DNA of 64,000 nucleotides from assembly GCF_023520895.1 (NCBI RefSeq), contig NZ_CP026029.1:6572001-6636000 (forward strand). Reading direction: 5' to 3'. The notes under the pieces are model-generated. The model worked only from the letters and a program-made list of their open reading frames with translations. It was not told where the DNA came from and made no database searches. The stretch is from Paenibacillus sp. PK3_47 (lineage in GTDB: Bacteria; Bacillota; Bacilli; Paenibacillales; Paenibacillaceae). How positions within the stretch are numbered: the first letter of the stretch is position 1; the number at the start of each line of letters is the position of its first letter. A program made the position numbers and the translations under genes. Positions 36,875 to 45,547 of this stretch are shown here, piece by piece.

Positions 36875-37057
36875 AGAAATACGCATAAAATTTATGTTTC
36901 CATAAATTTTGTATGTATAACAGGATGTTGAATATCCTATAACAGAGAAGTCATTTCCCGGCAAGTAAATGAGGAATAACACATTAACCTGCCCGTGTCA
37001 TTTTAACGCAAGCGCATGTTTAATGCAAAATTCGACAAGAAAGGTGACGATTTAGCT

Positions 37058-37789
37058 ATGAGCGAACCTGTTTTTCTGAAACGTACAATTGTTAAGCAAA
37101 CCTTGTGGAGCGAACACCTGCAGGAAGAGCGGAAGCTGCGCATTTATCTTCCACCCGGTTATAATGAAGTTCTCAGCTATCCTGTTGTATACTGCCAGGA
37201 CGGGGAGGAATTCTTCAACTTCGGCCGGATTGCCACCCTCGCCGGGCAACTGATTGCAGAAGAAGATGTGGAACCCTTCATTATTGTAGGTGTTGAAGTT
37301 AATATTCCTGTACGGACGCAAGAATATGCTCCCTTTGGCAGCAGATTTAATCCGTACATGGCCTGCTTCGCCGAGGAGATTGTTCCCTTCATTGAACATA
37401 ATTATCCGGTCCGCCGCACGCCTGATGAGCGGATTATCGCCGGTGATTCACTGGGCGGCAGTGTCTCACTGCATATAGCCCTTGCTTACCCGGGATTGTT
37501 CAGCCGGGTTCTCAGCCTGTCCGGCGCCTATTACCCCGAATCCCAGGATATTATCGCCAGGGAAGAGGATCTCTCCTGGCTTGATATTAATATGGTCGTA
37601 GGTCTTCAAGAGCGTGATTATCAGACAGATACGGGAATTTATGATTTTGTGCAGATGAACCGGGATACAAGGGATTTGCTTGCATCCAGGGGAGCAACTG
37701 TATCCTATCGCGAAAAAGACGGCCGCCATCTCTGGGGATTCTGGCAAAAAGAGCTACCTGAATCATTACTCTATTTCTTTAACCAATAA
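37058..37789 (+). CDS. Alpha/beta-hydrolase, esterase D-like
   Basis: A 243-residue putative esterase. The nucleophile motif GDSLGG (about residue 130), an oxyanion-side segment YLPPGYNE, and a C-terminal catalytic His in DGRHLWGFW are recognisable. It resembles enterochelin-esterase-like/YeeE-type hydrolases of Bacillota. The start at 37058 follows AAAGGTGA; the in-frame upstream ATG (37016) would add 14 residues. It is a single gene, divergent from pdhA. Confidence 0.85.
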   Translation: MSEPVFLKRTIVKQTLWSEHLQEERKLRIYLPPGYNEVLSYPVVYCQDGEEFFNFGRIATLAGQLIAEEDVEPFIIVGVEVNIPVRTQEYAPFGSRFNPYMACFAEEIVPFIEHNYPVRRTPDERIIAGDSLGGSVSLHIALAYPGLFSRVLSLSGAYYPESQDIIAREEDLSWLDINMVVGLQERDYQTDTGIYDFVQMNRDTRDLLASRGATVSYREKDGRHLWGFWQKELPESLLYFFNQ

Positions 37790-37882
37790 AACAGCCTTGA
37801 AAAAAGAAATCGTGAACATCTGGCGAACATATGTAAGATGAGGCGTTGGACACGCTTTCAACCGGGACGGGTACAGCGGTAT

Positions 37883-37904
37883 CCGTCCTTATTTTTAAGG
37901 ACGG
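37883..37904. repeat. Hairpin with the same stem as in the pdh operon
   Basis: CCGTCCTTA-TTTT-TAAGGACGG is a nine-bp perfect stem in the gap between the esterase and the convergent phosphatase. It may act as a transcript end, but no U-tract follows on either strand. Confidence 0.7.
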
Positions 37905-37932
37905 CATCCGGTCTTAGCACTTTCAGCACCCT

Positions 37933-38406
37933 TTACAGCTTTTCGCTGGCAATCCGGTCAAGCAGCACATCACAGCCTGCACTGATCAGGTCATAGACCT
38001 GTTCAAAGTTTCCGGTAAAGTACGGGTCAGGCACCTCCCTGAGCTCTTCCTCCGGCAGCAGATCCATAAAAAACAGCAGCTCCGCCTTATCCCCTCCGGG
38101 AAGCTTCCGAACATTCTCGCCATTCGACTTGTCCATGCAGATAATATAATCAAACCGGTCAAAATCATCGCTGTTCACAAGCCGAGCAGTCATATTCTTG
38201 TAACTGATCCCGTACTGGTCCAGTATCCGCCGGGTACCTTCGTGCGGCACTTTGCCGATATGCCAGTCTCCGGTACCGGCTGAATCTACCGCAATCCGGT
38301 TGTCCAGCTTACGCTGTTCAATCTTGCTGCGCAGTACCGCTTCCGCCATCGGCGACCGGCAAATGTTACCCAGGCATACGAACAATACATTTATGATGGT
38401 TCTCAC
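37933..38406 (-). CDS. Low-molecular-weight protein-tyrosine phosphatase
   Basis: Cytoplasmic LMW-PTP of about 157 residues with the P-loop VCLGNICRSPMAE (CX5R) near the N-terminus and the general-acid motif VPDPYFTG near residue 130. It is similar to B. subtilis YfkJ. The start is uncertain: the frame opens with a GTG in GGGGGTGAG, which also looks like part of the ribosome-binding site; the next candidate is a TTG eight codons in, only just before the P-loop. In related genomes such enzymes act on protein phosphotyrosine or phosphoarginine; which applies here is unknown. Confidence 0.9.
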   Translation of the reverse strand: MRTIINVLFVCLGNICRSPMAEAVLRSKIEQRKLDNRIAVDSAGTGDWHIGKVPHEGTRRILDQYGISYKNMTARLVNSDDFDRFDYIICMDKSNGENVRKLPGGDKAELLFFMDLLPEEELREVPDPYFTGNFEQVYDLISAGCDVLLDRIASEKL

Positions 38407-38455
38407 CCCCTGTTCTATAAACGCACTTCCTTTATTTTAGCGTCTGCCGCGGCAA

Positions 38456-38485
38456 TTGTACAACTTTTCAAAACTGCATTATACT
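38456..38485 (+). promoter_or_regulatory. Promoter of thiN
   Basis: TTGTAC, 18-bp spacer, TATACT, about 45 bp before thiN. Confidence 0.6.
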
Positions 38486-38531
38486 TGGTCAGGATAACAA
38501 ACCATACACCAATAGAAGGAGAGGAATTGTA

Positions 38532-39173
38532 TTGCCAGTGAGTCGTGTTGTTATTGTAGCCGGCGGAGAGCTGTCCGAAGATTGCCTTCGCCTATTAGAT
38601 GAAGGGGATTTTGTGATCGGCGCGGACCGCGGGGCGTTGTTCCTGGTATCCCACGGCATTACACCCGATATATCTGTAGGGGATTTCGACTCCGTGTCTC
38701 CGGAGGATGTAATAAGAATTGAACAGGGAAGCAAGGAAATCATCAGCTGCGATCCGGTTAACAAGGATCTGACCGACAGTGAGATGGCGCTGGAGCTGGC
38801 CCTTGAACAACAGCCTGAGTCGATCCTGATTACAGGGGTAACAGGGACGCGGATGGATCAAACTCTTGCCAGTATCCAGATGATGACCCGTGCGCTCCAG
38901 CGGCAGGTAAGCTGCTCTATTGTAGATGCCCACAACTATATTACTTTGACAGGTTCCCATGCTTTGGTGCTCGACCGGGGGTATACCTACGTCTCTCTGC
39001 TGCCTCTGACTCCAGAAGTGACGGGAATAACCCTCCAGGGATTTTTGTATCCGCTGGAAAATGCTACGCTAAAGCTTGGACAATCACTTGCGGTAAGCAA
39101 CCGTCTGCTTGGAGAGTCAGGTATCGTAACCATAGAGAGCGGACTGCTCCTGATTATTCAAAGCAACGATTAA
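38532..39173 (+). CDS. thiN: Thiamine pyrophosphokinase
   Basis: Converts thiamine to thiamine diphosphate, the cofactor of the E1 enzyme encoded nearby. The Asp-rich family motifs GADRGALFLVSHGI and VGDFDSV, then KDLTDSEMAL and GVTGTRMDQTLA, are intact; 213 residues. The start codon is TTG, seven bases after AGGAGAGG. It is transcribed alone with its own terminator; no TPP riboswitch motif was seen. Confidence 0.94.
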   Translation: MPVSRVVIVAGGELSEDCLRLLDEGDFVIGADRGALFLVSHGITPDISVGDFDSVSPEDVIRIEQGSKEIISCDPVNKDLTDSEMALELALEQQPESILITGVTGTRMDQTLASIQMMTRALQRQVSCSIVDAHNYITLTGSHALVLDRGYTYVSLLPLTPEVTGITLQGFLYPLENATLKLGQSLAVSNRLLGESGIVTIESGLLLIIQSND

Positions 39174-39232
39174 AATGATAGAATTACATAGCGTTATGGA
39201 GACATGTTTGTAACTTTTGTTTCAAATCCAAA

Positions 39233-39278
39233 AGTCCGGTAACCCCTTTGACAGCAAGGGATTTCCCGGGCTTTTTTT
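39233..39278 (+). terminator. Terminator of thiN
   Basis: AGTCCGG pairs with CCGGGCT (one G-U), with a second CCCT/AGGG stem above it, followed by seven T residues. Confidence 0.85.
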
Positions 39279-39336
39279 GCTTTTAAATGCTTGATATATT
39301 AATATTTTGTAACTTTTAATCAAATTTTAATAAAAC

Positions 39337-39400
39337 GCTTCCATGCCAGTCCCGGCCTTGGTTTGAGGCCTCCGAGGAAAGATTTAGGGGATGAATTTCC
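39337..39400 (+). promoter_or_regulatory. Structured leader candidate before the NlpC/P60 gene
   Basis: The untranslated region can fold in two incompatible ways: GGCCT (39354) with AGGCC (39366), or CCTTGG (39356) with CCGAGG (39372). Downstream GGAAA (39376) can pair with TTTCC (39396). The consensus of the c-di-AMP (ydaO) riboswitch was looked for and not found. Whether it is a riboswitch or an RNA-stability element is open. Confidence 0.4.
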
Positions 39401-39465
39401 TGATATACTACGTAACAGAGCAAGACGAAAGACAGAAAGATTTAAACCTGGGAGGTAATTACAAC

Positions 39466-39975
39466 ATGAAGAAGCAACAATGGTTCAAGCAAGCAATTGT
39501 CATCGGGATGTGCACTACTATCGGATTCAGCACCCTGATAGCTAGCGGAGCCGGCACAGCACCCGTTGCTGCCGCATCCGTGTCGTCGTCCTCTACCGGA
39601 CAGAAGATTATTAATTTGGGGAAAAAATATATGGGCACCCGCTATGTATTCGGGGCATCCACTTCTACTACTAGATATTTTGACTGCTCGTCATTTACTA
39701 AATATATCTTTTCAAAATATGGTGTCAATCTTCCCCGCACCTCTGCAGCACAGTCCAAGGTCGGAAAAGCCGTATCCAAATCGAATCTGCGTGTAGGCGA
39801 TCTGGTCTTCTTCTCCAGCGGCAGCAGAGCTAATGGTAAAAATGTAACGCATGTAGCGGTATATGCAGGCAACGGCAAGATTCTCCACACTTACGGCAAA
39901 CCTGGTGTGACAGTTTCCAACCTGAATTCGGGCACATGGAAAAAAACTTACCTGAAAGCACGCCGCGTACTGTAG
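39466..39975 (+). CDS. Secreted NlpC/P60 peptidoglycan endopeptidase
   Basis: Cell-wall hydrolase of 169 residues. It has a signal peptide (Lys-rich start, hydrophobic core about residues 11-32, cleavage near AAAS), then an NlpC/P60 domain with the catalytic Cys in FDCSSFTKYIF, catalytic His in THVAVYAG, and a third polar residue in LHTYGKPG. No LysM or SH3 domain is attached, so wall binding relies on the catalytic domain. The start at 39466 follows GGGAGG. A structured leader precedes it. Confidence 0.93.
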   Translation: MKKQQWFKQAIVIGMCTTIGFSTLIASGAGTAPVAAASVSSSSTGQKIINLGKKYMGTRYVFGASTSTTRYFDCSSFTKYIFSKYGVNLPRTSAAQSKVGKAVSKSNLRVGDLVFFSSGSRANGKNVTHVAVYAGNGKILHTYGKPGVTVSNLNSGTWKKTYLKARRVL

Positions 39976-39985
39976 GCATCATTAT

Positions 39986-40699
39986 TTACAATGCGGGGCC
40001 GCCTTGCGGCGCCCTCATTACATATCCCGTTCCGCGGACTGTATGAATCAATTTATGACGGTACCCCTTATCTACCTTCAACCGGATGTGCCGGATATAG
40101 ACGTCAACCACGTTGGTGTCCGCATGAAAGTGATATCCCCACACATGCTTTAGAATTTCCTCACGCGGGCAGGCATGTCCCAGATTCGCTGCGAGATAAT
40201 AGAGCAGATCGAATTCTTTGGGAGTCAGTGTCAGCGGGATTTCATCCCGGCTGACCAGCCTGCGGGCCGGATCAAGCAGCAGGCCGTCCACCTTCAGCAG
40301 GGAATCAAGTCCCCTGCGGCGGCCTGTAAGCATGAGCAGATTTCTTACTCTGCATTTGAACTCCCCCCGGTGTAATGGGCTGCTCATATACTCATTTCCG
40401 CCATTTTCAAAGGCTTCTACAATTACCCGTTCCTCCCTGCCTGCGGCTACAACCATCACCGGAAAAAACATCCCCTGCTCCCTCATCTCCGAAATGATGC
40501 CCCACCCCGCCCATTCACTGATATTATTCAGCTCCGCAAGCATAAGTAATGGCTCCACTCCGGTCAGCAGTAAGCGAAGATCCCCGGGATCTTCGCTTTT
40601 TGCCGTCTGCAGACCCAGCTCATCAAATACGCCGGTAATCAACCGGGCCTGTTCTTCATCCGCACGCTGTGAACTATACCACACGACAGCCTCGTTCAT
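39986..40699 (-). CDS. OmpR-type regulator with a degenerate receiver domain
   Basis: The C-terminal 100 residues are a clear OmpR/PhoB winged helix (LTPKEFDLLYYLAANLG, VVDVYIRHIRLKVD, GTGYVMR). The N-terminal 115 residues follow a receiver-like length and pattern, but the phospho-acceptor region reads LLMLAELNN where LLLDxMxP is expected. The conserved Lys-Pro near the end is SSPLH, so it probably cannot be phosphorylated. The start was placed at 40699 after GGGGG; no histidine kinase gene is nearby. It converges on the NlpC/P60 gene. Confidence 0.88.
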   Translation of the reverse strand: MNEAVVWYSSQRADEEQARLITGVFDELGLQTAKSEDPGDLRLLLTGVEPLLMLAELNNISEWAGWGIISEMREQGMFFPVMVVAAGREERVIVEAFENGGNEYMSSPLHRGEFKCRVRNLLMLTGRRRGLDSLLKVDGLLLDPARRLVSRDEIPLTLTPKEFDLLYYLAANLGHACPREEILKHVWGYHFHADTNVVDVYIRHIRLKVDKGYRHKLIHTVRGTGYVMRAPQGGPAL

Positions 40700-40771
40700 G
40701 TACATCCCCCGCATCCAGTCAGCTCTAACTGCAGCGTTTTCCCTCTGCCGCTTCATCATTAGATTTCCCGC

Positions 40772-40803
40772 AAAACAAAAAGACCATTCCCGGGGAACGG
40801 CCT
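40772..40803 (-). terminator. Terminator after the Dabb gene
   Basis: GGCCGTTCCC pairs with GGGAATGGTC (two G-U pairs) and is followed on the minus strand by TTTTTGTTTTG. It ends the ABC-F/ThiF/Dabb cluster. Confidence 0.85.
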
Positions 40804-40838
40804 ATTTGTCCATGTTATCATTATGAGAATGAACCGGA

Positions 40839-41141
40839 TTATTTCATCAAATCGATTTCCTGAAATCCCGCTACCTCAGTATCCCAGCGCTCGGAGACAA
40901 ACGCCTGATGGTCCGGATGATTGTTATAGGCGTCATATGCAGCCTGATCTGTAAATTCCATCGAAAACCCATACTCAAAATCACATTTGGCACTAATCTG
41001 GCGCAGCACCTCAAAATTGTTCACTGCCGGTATATTGCTCAGAATCCGCACTCCGTCCTGCAGAAATTTCTCAGCCTCCGCTGAGCCCGCAGGATGCTTT
41101 AAAGTAAAAATCGCCATATGCCTGATTGTTCCGTTGTTCAT
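40839..41141 (-). CDS. Dabb (stress-responsive A/B barrel) protein
   Basis: A 100-residue dimeric ferredoxin-like barrel domain: IRHMAIFTLK at the start, the FEYGFSMEFTDQAAYDAYNNHPDHQAF core (His-Pro-Asp-His characteristic of the family), and a C-terminal Trp-containing strand. Function of the family in bacteria is mostly unknown. It follows the ThiF-like gene by 20 bp on the same strand. Confidence 0.88.
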   Translation of the reverse strand: MNNGTIRHMAIFTLKHPAGSAEAEKFLQDGVRILSNIPAVNNFEVLRQISAKCDFEYGFSMEFTDQAAYDAYNNHPDHQAFVSERWDTEVAGFQEIDLMK

Positions 41142-41161
41142 TGTAACTCCCCCTTCAGATA

Positions 41162-42199
41162 TTATCCGAAATAACGGTGATAAAAGCTCCGGGCGGCTGC
41201 AATCTCATTCGTTCCATGAATCAGGGCCCGTCCATCCGCAAAAACGACCATACGGTACGGCTCTTCCGTGAATGAAACCAGATAGGGGTTGCGCTCCACT
41301 TTGCCGGCTCCAAGCCTGGACAGTCTTGCTGCCGTTTCTTCCAGGTTCAGCTGCTGCCGCCCTGCCGGCCGGATCTGCACCGTATCTCTGCCGCAGAGCA
41401 CATCACTGCGCTCCGTATTGGCTGCTGAAAGATAAGGATATACAGGACGTAAGCCGCAGGATGGGCAATCCTCCTTTTTGGCTGCTTTTACCCCGATCTC
41501 CTGATGTTCATTCCGCCATACATCGAAGGACAGCAGCTTGCTGCGCAGATGCTCCCGCCGTCCTCCCAGCAGCTTGATCGCCTCTGCAGTTCCATTGGCG
41601 GTCACAAGCTGCACTGCCTGAGGCAAAATCCCGGCTGTATCACAGGTATCTCCGCCCAGAGGGATGGTTCCCAGCAGACAGTTCAGACAAGGCGTCTCAC
41701 CAGGCAAAATGGTGTATGTAATGCCATAGCTTCCAACACAAGCGCCGTAGATCCAGGGGATACGATGTTTTTGGGCGAGATCATTGATGATCAGCCGGGT
41801 ATCGAAATTGTCTGTGCCGTCCATGATAAGATCCACGTCTGACAGCAGAATCTCCAGCTCTTCGGCCCTGACATCCATCACATGGGCTTCAATCATGATT
41901 TCCGAATTGACCTGCTCAAGCCTTGCTTTGGCAGCCGCAGCCTTCGGGAGACGCCGGACCGCATCCTCTTCTGTATACAGCTGCTGGCGCTGCAGATTGC
42001 TCCACTCTACATAATCCCGGTCGGCAAGAATAATCCGTCCCACTCCGCAGCGGGCCAGTGTCTCGGCAATGCCCGTGCCGAGCGCACCGGCTCCTACAAT
42101 CAGCACACTGGAGCACGACAGCCCCTGCTGCCCCTCCTCCCCAAAAGGCGTAAAACGGACCTGCCGCGAATACCGGCCGTTCCGGTCATTATTCCCCAT
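41162..42199 (-). CDS. ThiF/MoeB-family E1-like adenylyltransferase
   Basis: Activates a ubiquitin-like sulfur carrier (ThiS or MoaD type) by C-terminal adenylation. Motifs: RYSRQVRF, nucleotide loop VLIVGAGALGTGIAETLAR, DRDYVEWSNLQRQ, the catalytic-type Cys region (PCLNCLLG) and a zinc pair CPSCG. The start at 42199 follows GGAGGTG. The C-terminal 75 residues after CPSCG (about 270-345) form an extra domain unlike plain ThiF; no carrier-protein gene is beside it, so whether it serves thiamine or molybdopterin synthesis is open. Confidence 0.9.
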   Translation of the reverse strand: MGNNDRNGRYSRQVRFTPFGEEGQQGLSCSSVLIVGAGALGTGIAETLARCGVGRIILADRDYVEWSNLQRQQLYTEEDAVRRLPKAAAAKARLEQVNSEIMIEAHVMDVRAEELEILLSDVDLIMDGTDNFDTRLIINDLAQKHRIPWIYGACVGSYGITYTILPGETPCLNCLLGTIPLGGDTCDTAGILPQAVQLVTANGTAEAIKLLGGRREHLRSKLLSFDVWRNEHQEIGVKAAKKEDCPSCGLRPVYPYLSAANTERSDVLCGRDTVQIRPAGRQQLNLEETAARLSRLGAGKVERNPYLVSFTEEPYRMVVFADGRALIHGTNEIAAARSFYHRYFG

Positions 42200-42213
42200 C
42201 TCTCGGCACCTCC

Positions 42214-43767
42214 TTATACTTTTTGAGCCGACCACTGCTCTACATTCCAGATCTTCGTGACCAGGCCGTCATAGAATTCAGGTTCGTGGGAGACCAGCAG
42301 AATCGTGCCTTTGTATTCCTGCAGCGCACGCTTCAGTTCAGCTTTGGCCGTAACATCAAGGTGATTGGTCGGTTCATCGAACAAAATCCAGTTGCTCTCG
42401 CGCATCATCAGCTTGCATAGCCGCACCTTTGCCTGCTCGCCGCCGCTCAGCATATTCAGCGGACGGGTGATATGCTCATTTTTGAGACCGCAGCGGGCCA
42501 GATGCCCGCGCACCTCATTCTGGGTCAGACCGGAAAATTCATTCCACACATCTTCAATCGGCGTTATATTGGCGGCTTTGACCTCCTGCTGGAAATAAGC
42601 CGGATTCAGGTAGTCACCCAGATACGTTTTACCGCTGAGCGGGGGGATGACACCAAGAATTGTTTTGAGCAATGTGGATTTACCGACACCGTTATACCCT
42701 ACTATGGCTATTTTGTCACCGCGTTCAATTGTCATATTCAGCTTGGGCAGCAGCGGGCGGTCATAACCGATCTCGAAATCGATACCCTCAAAGACCGTTT
42801 TACCGCTCGAACGGCTCTCTTTGAACGAAAATGTCGGCTTTGCCGCTTCCTCCGGCCGGTCAATCAGCTCCATGCGTCCCAGCTGCTTCTCACGGCTTTT
42901 GGCCCGGCCCGATGTGGATGCACGCGCTTTGTTTTTCTGGATGAATTCTTCTTGTTTTTTGATGTATTCCCGCTGCTTCTCGTAAGCATCGATATGCTGA
43001 TTTTTATTCATTTCGGCCATATCCAGGAATTTCTCATAATTGGCCGTATAGCGGGTCAGCTTGGCAAATTCCAGATGATACACAACGTCTACGACCTTGT
43101 TCATAAACTCTGTATCATGGGAAATCAGCATAAATGCATAAGGATACTGCTTCAGATAATGGGTAAGCCAGTCGATATGCTCTACGTCCAGATAGTTGGT
43201 AGGCTCATCCAGCAGCAGAACGTTCGGCTTTTCCAGCAGCAGCTTGGCCAGCAGAACCTTGGTGCGCTGTCCCCCGCTTAAGGAGGAGACGTCACGGTCC
43301 AGTCCGATAGCTGATAAGCCGAGCCCGTTGCTCATTTCCTCTACTTTGACATCGATCAGATAAAAATCACCGATATCCAGCTGCTCCTGAATTTCACCCA
43401 TCTGTTCAAGCAGCTGCTCCAGCTCTTCGGGTGAGGCATCGCCCATTTTACCGGTAATCGCCATCATCTCATTCTCCAGCTCCAGCAGCGGCAGGAATGC
43501 GTCCTTCAATACATCCCGGATGGTCTTCCCCGGTGTCAGAATGGTATGCTGGTCAAGATATCCGTAACGTACCCGGGGCGTCCATTCCACTTTACCGCTA
43601 TCCTTAAGCAGTGTTCCGGTCAAAATATTCATCAGCGTCGACTTGCCTACGCCATTCGCACCCACCAGTCCCACATGCTCGCCGGGCAGCAGCCGGAAAT
43701 TTACATTCTTGAACAGCTGCCGTTCTCCAAAGTTGTGGGATACATCTTCTACTGTAAGTAAACTCAT
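42214..43767 (-). CDS. ABC-F family ATPase (YfmM-like)
   Basis: Soluble ABC protein with two nucleotide-binding domains and no membrane part, 517 residues: Walker A GANGVGKST and GYNGVGKST, signatures LSGGQ and LSGGE, and LLLDEPTNYLD/LFDEPTNHLD. The lysine-rich linker (about residues 243-325) matches the ABC-F fold that enters the ribosomal E site. It resembles B. subtilis YfmM. It starts a minus-strand group with the ThiF-like gene 14 bp downstream. Whether it protects ribosomes from antibiotics or acts in translation is not shown. Confidence 0.93.
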   Translation of the reverse strand: MSLLTVEDVSHNFGERQLFKNVNFRLLPGEHVGLVGANGVGKSTLMNILTGTLLKDSGKVEWTPRVRYGYLDQHTILTPGKTIRDVLKDAFLPLLELENEMMAITGKMGDASPEELEQLLEQMGEIQEQLDIGDFYLIDVKVEEMSNGLGLSAIGLDRDVSSLSGGQRTKVLLAKLLLEKPNVLLLDEPTNYLDVEHIDWLTHYLKQYPYAFMLISHDTEFMNKVVDVVYHLEFAKLTRYTANYEKFLDMAEMNKNQHIDAYEKQREYIKKQEEFIQKNKARASTSGRAKSREKQLGRMELIDRPEEAAKPTFSFKESRSSGKTVFEGIDFEIGYDRPLLPKLNMTIERGDKIAIVGYNGVGKSTLLKTILGVIPPLSGKTYLGDYLNPAYFQQEVKAANITPIEDVWNEFSGLTQNEVRGHLARCGLKNEHITRPLNMLSGGEQAKVRLCKLMMRESNWILFDEPTNHLDVTAKAELKRALQEYKGTILLVSHEPEFYDGLVTKIWNVEQWSAQKV

Positions 43768-43907
43768 AATTCTCTATATAACTCCTGTCTATTTGTAACG
43801 TAAGGCACATCATGTCAGTACATATAACGCCCATTTTATCATAAAATCAGATCGCAAAACAGGAATATGAGCGAAAATGAACGAAGAATGTAATTCAAAC
43901 ACTGTTT

Positions 43908-45413
43908 TTATGATTTTTTCTGAAAAAATCCAATTCGTTTTCCAGGAACCGCCGGTCTTGGTATGTCTGCGAGCAGGGCTTTAACTGCAACTGCCAGTTT
44001 TCCCTTGCTGAGAAAAGGGTCATGCTGGACCGGCAGGCTGCAAACCCGGCCGTTCATCATACCGAGTCCTTCTTCGAGCAGGGCTGCTGCTGAGTCTCCG
44101 GCAAAAGGCAGACAAATCCGCCACTTATCCTGTGGTGTCAGACGGCTGCGCTGCAGCCATTGCAAAGTCTCCTCAAGCCGCCAGTCGGCTCCCGAGGCGA
44201 TAAGCACCGGAAGTTCACTGTCCGCGAACATTTTCAGCTTCTCCGGATCGCTCCCGTAACCGAGGTCGAGAACGATATAGGCGTAATCCAGGCTTCCGGG
44301 CAAATCGGGTATACTCCCGTGAGGAGGTCTCTTCCAAAAATGAATGCCCCTCCATTCCATACGGGTAGCAGTCCCGCCACTGAACCTTCCGCTGTCTGTA
44401 ACGCCTTGCAGCACATTTCGCATGCGTTCGTACACCACTGCCTCAGGACTGAAATCTATCCAGGCGGTCAACCCTTTACGTGCCAGCGCATGGCTAACAG
44501 CCAGCGAGGTATGTGTCGTTCCAAGACCGGGCGCCGTACCGAGCAGTGCAATGACAACTGCTTCGGACCGTCCGGGATAAGCTTCAAGTCTTCCGCGCCA
44601 TTCCTGTTTCTTAAAAGATGCAGCTGCATCCAGTGCCAGCATTACTTCTGCTGCGCTCTGGTAGCGTTCCTCCGGGTGATGGCGGAGCAGCCTGCGGATG
44701 ACAGGATTCAGCGCCTCCGGTATTCTTCCGCGCAACAGGTTTTCCATTCCCGGCTGCCAGCTGCTGTACCGTCCTCCAGAAGACATATACAGCAGCAGTG
44801 CTCCCAATCCGTAGAGATCAGAGGCCGGCCCGCTTTGTCCTCTGCCGTACTGTTCCGGTGCCGCAAAACCGACCGTCCCCAGCTTCTCTGTATCCTCTGC
44901 TGAACCGCTTCTGTAACTTCTCGCAATGCCGAAATCAATCAGCCTCAGCTCATCGGGACCGGTCAGCATCACATTACCCGGCTTCAAATCCCGGTAAATG
45001 AGCGGCGGATGAAGACCGTGCAAATACTCCAATACTTCAAGCAGCTGTCTCGCATAGCTTATAATCTTTTCCCCTTCTATAGGCTCAGGGTGGCCAGCCA
45101 TATATTGCGCCAGGCTGATTCCGTCAATGTAATCGATCACCAAATAACAATATCCCGCTTCATCCGGAGCAAAAAAATCTGCCACACCCGGAAGCAGACG
45201 GTGGTTGAGCGACAGCAGCAGCTCTGCCTCCGCTTGCAGATCTCCATAACCTCCTTCAAGCTGCATGCCTTCTTTAACCGCCCAGCGTTTGCCTTTCAGC
45301 CGCAGATCTTCCGCCAGATAAACATGGCCCATCCCCCCTGAGCCGATCAACCCTGTAATGATGTATCTTCCGCCAAGAATATGTCCTGCTGCAAGCTTCG
45401 ATTGGAATTTCAT
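43908..45413 (-). CDS. Ser/Thr protein kinase fused to a MinD/CpaE-like domain
   Basis: A 501-residue fusion. Residues about 17-275 form a Hanks-type kinase with all catalytic motifs: GSGGMGHVYLAED, AVK, YRDLKPGNVML, LIDFGIAR and AAPEQYGRG. From about residue 285 a P-loop domain begins, VIALLGTAPGLGTTHTSLAV, in the place of the MinD/ParA/CpaE deviant Walker A (KGGxGKT). No Lys is visible in the loop, so ATP binding may be lost. There are no PASTA repeats or membrane segment, so it is cytoplasmic. GGAGG precedes the ATG. Substrates are unknown; the domain pairing suggests assembly or localisation control, which is inference. Confidence 0.88.
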   Translation of the reverse strand: MKFQSKLAAGHILGGRYIITGLIGSGGMGHVYLAEDLRLKGKRWAVKEGMQLEGGYGDLQAEAELLLSLNHRLLPGVADFFAPDEAGYCYLVIDYIDGISLAQYMAGHPEPIEGEKIISYARQLLEVLEYLHGLHPPLIYRDLKPGNVMLTGPDELRLIDFGIARSYRSGSAEDTEKLGTVGFAAPEQYGRGQSGPASDLYGLGALLLYMSSGGRYSSWQPGMENLLRGRIPEALNPVIRRLLRHHPEERYQSAAEVMLALDAAASFKKQEWRGRLEAYPGRSEAVVIALLGTAPGLGTTHTSLAVSHALARKGLTAWIDFSPEAVVYERMRNVLQGVTDSGRFSGGTATRMEWRGIHFWKRPPHGSIPDLPGSLDYAYIVLDLGYGSDPEKLKMFADSELPVLIASGADWRLEETLQWLQRSRLTPQDKWRICLPFAGDSAAALLEEGLGMMNGRVCSLPVQHDPFLSKGKLAVAVKALLADIPRPAVPGKRIGFFQKKS

Positions 45414-45433
45414 CCATAATTCCTCCTTGTACC

Positions 45434-45519
45434 AATAAAAATAAAAGAGAGAAAGCTCCGCCGCCCAAGCTAAAACCGCCGGATAACCGGCAGCATGCTG
45501 AGCGGGATGCTTTCCCTCT
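45434..45519 (-). terminator. Terminator of the methyltransferase cluster
   Basis: AGAGGGAAAGC pairs with GCTTTCTCTCT (one mismatch), with an inner CCGG-ATAA-CCGG stem, followed on the minus strand by TTTTATTTTTATT. Confidence 0.75.
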
Positions 45520-45547
45520 TCGATCTGCTAACATATTATTCAGTTGC

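Noticed and set aside
39174..39465. c-di-AMP (ydaO) riboswitch
   Set aside because: Characteristic conserved segments of that class were not found; kept only as an undefined leader.
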